Below are positions 41,946 through 44,621 of a stretch of 44,621 nt of DNA, piece after piece. The notes under the pieces were generated by a model. It saw only the letters and a program-made list of their open reading frames with translations, did no database searches and was not told the DNA's origin. The stretch is from Alistipes sp. (GTDB lineage Bacteria > Bacteroidota > Bacteroidia > Bacteroidales > Rikenellaceae), in contig JAHZDG010000016.1 in the NCBI GenBank assembly GCA_019422485.1, positions 1 to 44,621 on the forward strand, read 5' to 3'. Every line of letters starts with the position of its first letter. Within the stretch, counting starts at the first letter, position 1. A program made the translations under genes and the position numbers.

Positions 41946-43304
41946 ATGAGCAACCGAATTAAACGCTATTTCTTGCCCGAGGATCAGATCCCGACGCAAT
42001 GGTATAACATTCAGGCCGACATGGTCAACAAACCCTTGCCGCCCCTGAATCCGGCTACCCGTGAACCGCTAAAACCGGAAGATCTTTATCCGATTTTTGC
42101 CAAAGAGCTGGTGCATCAGGAACTGAATCAGACCGATGCCTGGATCGATATTCCGGAAGAGGTGCGTGAACTGTATAAAAACTACCGGAGTACGCCGTTG
42201 GTACGTGCCTATGGTCTGGAAAAAGCGCTGGGAACTCCGGCTCATATCTACTTCAAAAACGAAAGCGTTAGCCCGATAGGCTCTCATAAACTGAACTCAG
42301 CCTTGGCGCAGGCCTACTATTGCAAGAAAGAAGGCATTACCAACATTACGACCGAAACCGGTGCCGGTCAATGGGGGGCCGCCCTGTCTTATGCGGCCAA
42401 GGCATTCGGTCTGGAACTGGCGGTCTACATGGTGAAGGTTAGCTATGAACAGAAACCCTATCGCCGCTCGATCATGCAGACGTTCGGGGCACAGGTGACC
42501 GCCTCGCCTTCGATGTCGACCAAAGCTGGCCGTAAAATCCTGACCGACCATCCCAATTATCAGGGTTCGCTGGGGACCGCCATCTCGGAAGCCATTGAGT
42601 TGGCTACGACGGTGCCGAATTGCAAATATACTCTGGGCTCGGTGCTCAATCACGTGGCCCTGCACCAGACGGTGATCGGACTGGAAGCCGAAAAACAGAT
42701 GGAAATGGCCGGAGAATATCCTGACGTGGTGGTGGCCTGCTTCGGTGGGGGTTCGAACTTCGGCGGACTGTGCTTCCCCTTTATGCGTCACACGATCAAA
42801 GAGGGGCGTAAAACCCGCTATGTGGCAGCAGAACCTGCTTCGTGTCCCAAATTGACGCGCGGTAAATTCCTCTATGACTTCGGGGATGAAGCCGGTTATA
42901 CGCCGCTGTTGCCGATGTTCACTCTCGGTCATAATTTCGCGCCGGCTCACATTCACGCCGGAGGGTTGCGCTACCACGGTGCCGGGGTGATCGTTTCCCA
43001 GCTGCTCAAAGACGGGCTGATGGAAGCGGTCGACATCGACCAGCTGGATAGCTTTGCCGCCGGATGTCTGTTCGCCCAGACCGAAGGGATTATCCCGGCT
43101 CCGGAATCTTCGCATGCCATCGCCGCTACGATCCGCGAAGCCAATCGTTGCAAGGAAACCGGCGAAGAAAAAGTGATTCTGTTTAACTTGTCGGGTCATG
43201 GTCTGATCGACATGGCTTCCTACGATAAATTCCTGTCGGGGGACTTGCAGAACTACACACTTTCCGACGAACAGATTGCCGAAAACCTTAAAGAAATCAA
43301 ATAA
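41946..43304 (+). CDS. Tryptophan synthase beta-like protein (TrpB2 type)
   Basis: A PLP enzyme of the TrpB2 branch, joining indole and serine to tryptophan, often independent of TrpA. 452 residues, longer than the roughly 400 of TrpB1, with the TrpB2-type N-terminal extension (MSNRIKRYFLPEDQIPTQWYNIQADM). Key features: STPLVRAYGLEKAL, SHKLNSALAQAYYCKKEG with the PLP Lys in SHKLNS, TETGAGQWG, and the phosphate-binding GGGSNFGG. It follows a Trp attenuator, so expression probably rises when Trp-tRNA is scarce. No trpA or other trp gene lies nearby; it is closed by a terminator. The TrpB2 assignment is from length and N-terminus. Confidence 0.93.
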   Translation: MSNRIKRYFLPEDQIPTQWYNIQADMVNKPLPPLNPATREPLKPEDLYPIFAKELVHQELNQTDAWIDIPEEVRELYKNYRSTPLVRAYGLEKALGTPAHIYFKNESVSPIGSHKLNSALAQAYYCKKEGITNITTETGAGQWGAALSYAAKAFGLELAVYMVKVSYEQKPYRRSIMQTFGAQVTASPSMSTKAGRKILTDHPNYQGSLGTAISEAIELATTVPNCKYTLGSVLNHVALHQTVIGLEAEKQMEMAGEYPDVVVACFGGGSNFGGLCFPFMRHTIKEGRKTRYVAAEPASCPKLTRGKFLYDFGDEAGYTPLLPMFTLGHNFAPAHIHAGGLRYHGAGVIVSQLLKDGLMEAVDIDQLDSFAAGCLFAQTEGIIPAPESSHAIAATIREANRCKETGEEKVILFNLSGHGLIDMASYDKFLSGDLQNYTLSDEQIAENLKEIK

Positions 43305-43321
43305 GACCTTGAGTCGTTTTT

Positions 43322-43358
43322 GCAAAAGCCCGCATCAAGTGATGCGGGCTTTTGCTTT
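43322..43358 (+). terminator. Terminator after trpB2
   Basis: GCAAAAGCCCGCATC (43322-43336) pairs perfectly with GATGCGGGCTTTTGC (43341-43355), 15-bp stem and 4-nt loop, then TTT. Confidence 0.93.
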
Positions 43359-43667
43359 ATTTGGAGGAGACTGTGGGGACGGTGAGGAAATGTGTCGAAG
43401 AAGGGAATATAGAAGTCTGGAAAACAGAGCGGATGGATCCATGGGGCTGCGGAGATAAGCTGAAAAGCCGATTGGAGAACCGCTGGAAAATCGGCATAGT
43501 TTTTTTGGTATAATCCAATAATTTTCTTTAATTTTGTTTAGATGGCTGGTTCGGACGGATCCGCTGACCGAACCGTTTATCGACCGCAGGTAACCCCTGA
43601 AAAACCTAACCCGTACCTTGATTGGACTTTCGGAACCAAAGTCTTCCTAAAACATAAAACCTAACCT
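43356..43667. other. Intergenic region before the Tat-exported isomerase gene
   Basis: It contains the promoter at 43504-43536 and a leader of about 125 nt. No gene, RNA motif or repeat recognised in the remainder. Confidence 0.45.
43504..43536 (+). promoter_or_regulatory. Promoter of the sugar-isomerase-like operon
   Basis: TTTG (43504-43507), 21-nt spacer, TAATTTTG (43529-43536): both elements match the Bacteroides consensus. Confidence 0.65.
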
Positions 43668-44534
43668 ATGGATAGAAGAGAATTTTTGAAGAGATCCCTG
43701 CTCGCTTCCGCCGGCGCTCTGGTGGGTGGAAGCCTGTTGGTGGATTCGGTCTCGGCCCGTGAAAGAGGGGAGAAAATCATCGGTCTGCAGCTCTATTCCC
43801 TGCGCGATGCGATGAAGAAAAATGTACCCGGAACCCTGAAGAAGGTTTCGAATATGGGTTATACTATCTTGGAAACCGCCGGGTATGGAGACGGAAAACT
43901 CTATGGATATGCCCCGGCTGAATTCCGGAAAATGGTCGAAGACCTGGGTATGCAGGTTTCGGGGGCTCACCTCGGATCGAACTATTCCAAGGAAACCGAA
44001 CGTGAAGTGCTCGACTGGTGGCGTGTGGCGTTGGATGCACAGGCCGAAGCCGGCTGTAATTATGTCGTACAGGCCTCTTATCCCATCGGCGATCAACTGG
44101 ACGATATCAAACTCTATTGCGACTACTTCAATAAGGTGGGGGAACTGGCCAAGGCTCGCGGCATGCGTTTCGGGCTGCACAATCACGCCAAAGAGTTTGA
44201 AAAACGTGGCGGTGAAGTGATCTTCGATTACATGATGGCCAATACCGATCCCAATAACGTGATGTTTGAACTGGATGTGTATTGGGCTACCAAGGGCGGT
44301 GTGGATCCGGTGGCCTACATCAACAAATACCTGGGACGGATTCCGCTGCTGCATATCAAGGATGAAACCGCCATCGGGGCCAGCGGCGAAATCGATTTTG
44401 CTCCGATTTTCGAGGCGGCTTATAACAGCGGGATGGAATCCTATTTTGTGGAAGTGGAACGGTATGACTCCACGCCCGAAAAGGATGTGCAGAAAAGCTA
44501 TGCATTCCTGAACGCCGCTCCTTATGTACGATAA
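43668..44534 (+). CDS. Tat-exported sugar phosphate isomerase/epimerase-like protein
   Basis: 288 residues. Tat signal MDRREFLKRSLLASAGALVG, with the twin-arginine RRxFLK. The rest is a xylose-isomerase-like TIM barrel (AP endonuclease 2 family): IIGLQLYSLRDAMKKN, GYTILETAGYG, SGAHLGSNY, RFGLHNHAKEFEK, MFELDVYWATKGGVDP, and IPLLHIKDE, with His and Glu/Asp residues placed as metal ligands. These proteins act on ketoses or inositols, but the substrate is unknown here. A second Tat gene follows 29 nt later, and they probably act together in the periplasm. Start ATG 43668. Confidence 0.9.
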   Translation: MDRREFLKRSLLASAGALVGGSLLVDSVSARERGEKIIGLQLYSLRDAMKKNVPGTLKKVSNMGYTILETAGYGDGKLYGYAPAEFRKMVEDLGMQVSGAHLGSNYSKETEREVLDWWRVALDAQAEAGCNYVVQASYPIGDQLDDIKLYCDYFNKVGELAKARGMRFGLHNHAKEFEKRGGEVIFDYMMANTDPNNVMFELDVYWATKGGVDPVAYINKYLGRIPLLHIKDETAIGASGEIDFAPIFEAAYNSGMESYFVEVERYDSTPEKDVQKSYAFLNAAPYVR

Positions 44535-44563
44535 CCTGAATAGAAACCTAAAGAATCAATAAC

Positions 44564-44621
44564 ATGGCAGAAAAAATTAGCCGTCGCGATTTCCTTCGCA
44601 CCAGCGCCGTGGGTACGGTCG
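44564..44621 (+). CDS. Tat-exported protein, 5' end only (oxidoreductase-type)
   Basis: Only 19 codons: MAEKISRRDFLRTSAVGTV, a clear twin-arginine Tat signal, then the window ends. This start is common in Gfo/Idh/MocA-family exported oxidoreductases of Bacteroidetes, which often sit beside the preceding isomerase type. That identity is a guess from context. Confidence 0.65.
   Translation, partial: MAEKISRRDFLRTSAVGTV

Noticed and set aside
1..44621. CRISPR arrays, tRNA or rRNA genes
   Set aside because: I found no regularly spaced repeats, no tRNA-like cloverleaf with CCA-end context, and no rRNA sequence in the window.

Overview
The window looks like a chromosomal segment from a member of the Bacteroidales with moderate to high GC. 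The evidence is the mix of Bacteroidetes-typical families: a long IspG with an inserted domain, a Bat (aerotolerance) locus, DUF4493 and PCMD lipoproteins, a fimbrillin-like lipoprotein, TrpB2, DUF3108, and exported GH2 and GH3 enzymes. Promoter-like sites of the form TAnnTTTG recur, as in the Bacteroides sigma-ABfr consensus. By GC content and gene content an Alistipes/Rikenellaceae-type genome is my best guess, but that is inference.

Layout. Positions 1-2.1 kb resemble the edge of an integrated phage-like element: two leftward small genes face a rightward HTH/S24 (CI/LexA-like) repressor across divergent promoters carrying two 13-bp palindromes. Uracil-DNA glycosylase follows (2.3-3.0 kb). 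From 13.4 back to 3.1 kb everything is leftward: GH2, metX, purD, a zinc-ribbon protein, a DUF6427-like membrane protein, a DUF3108 protein, and three conserved but unassigned envelope genes. ispG (rightward), a GH3 enzyme (leftward), recG (rightward) and a UvrD/PcrA helicase with a long Gly-rich tail (leftward) follow up to 23.4 kb.

From 23.9 kb to the end everything is rightward. First is a Bat operon: MoxR ATPase, DUF58, a BatD/DUF4381-like protein, a TPR protein with an Asn/Gln tract, and the VWA proteins BatA and BatB. Next is a tightly packed seven-gene surface operon (30.7-41.3 kb): a fimbrillin-like lipoprotein, DUF4493 lipoproteins (one split by an apparent 1-nt deletion), a DUF4493-PCMD lipoprotein, two related outer-membrane barrels and a second PCMD lipoprotein. 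Then comes trpB2, and finally a Tat-exported sugar-isomerase-like protein and the start of a Tat-exported oxidoreductase.

The most striking single signal is upstream of trpB2. A promoter-like site is followed by a 16-codon ORF with three consecutive Trp codons, a pairing segment, and a strong intrinsic terminator. This is the architecture of a ribosome-mediated tryptophan attenuator in a Bacteroidetes genome. Other points of interest are a GH2-family protein that seems to have lost both catalytic glutamates, the surface operon itself, and a Bat locus with altered gene order and no BatD/BatE after BatB.
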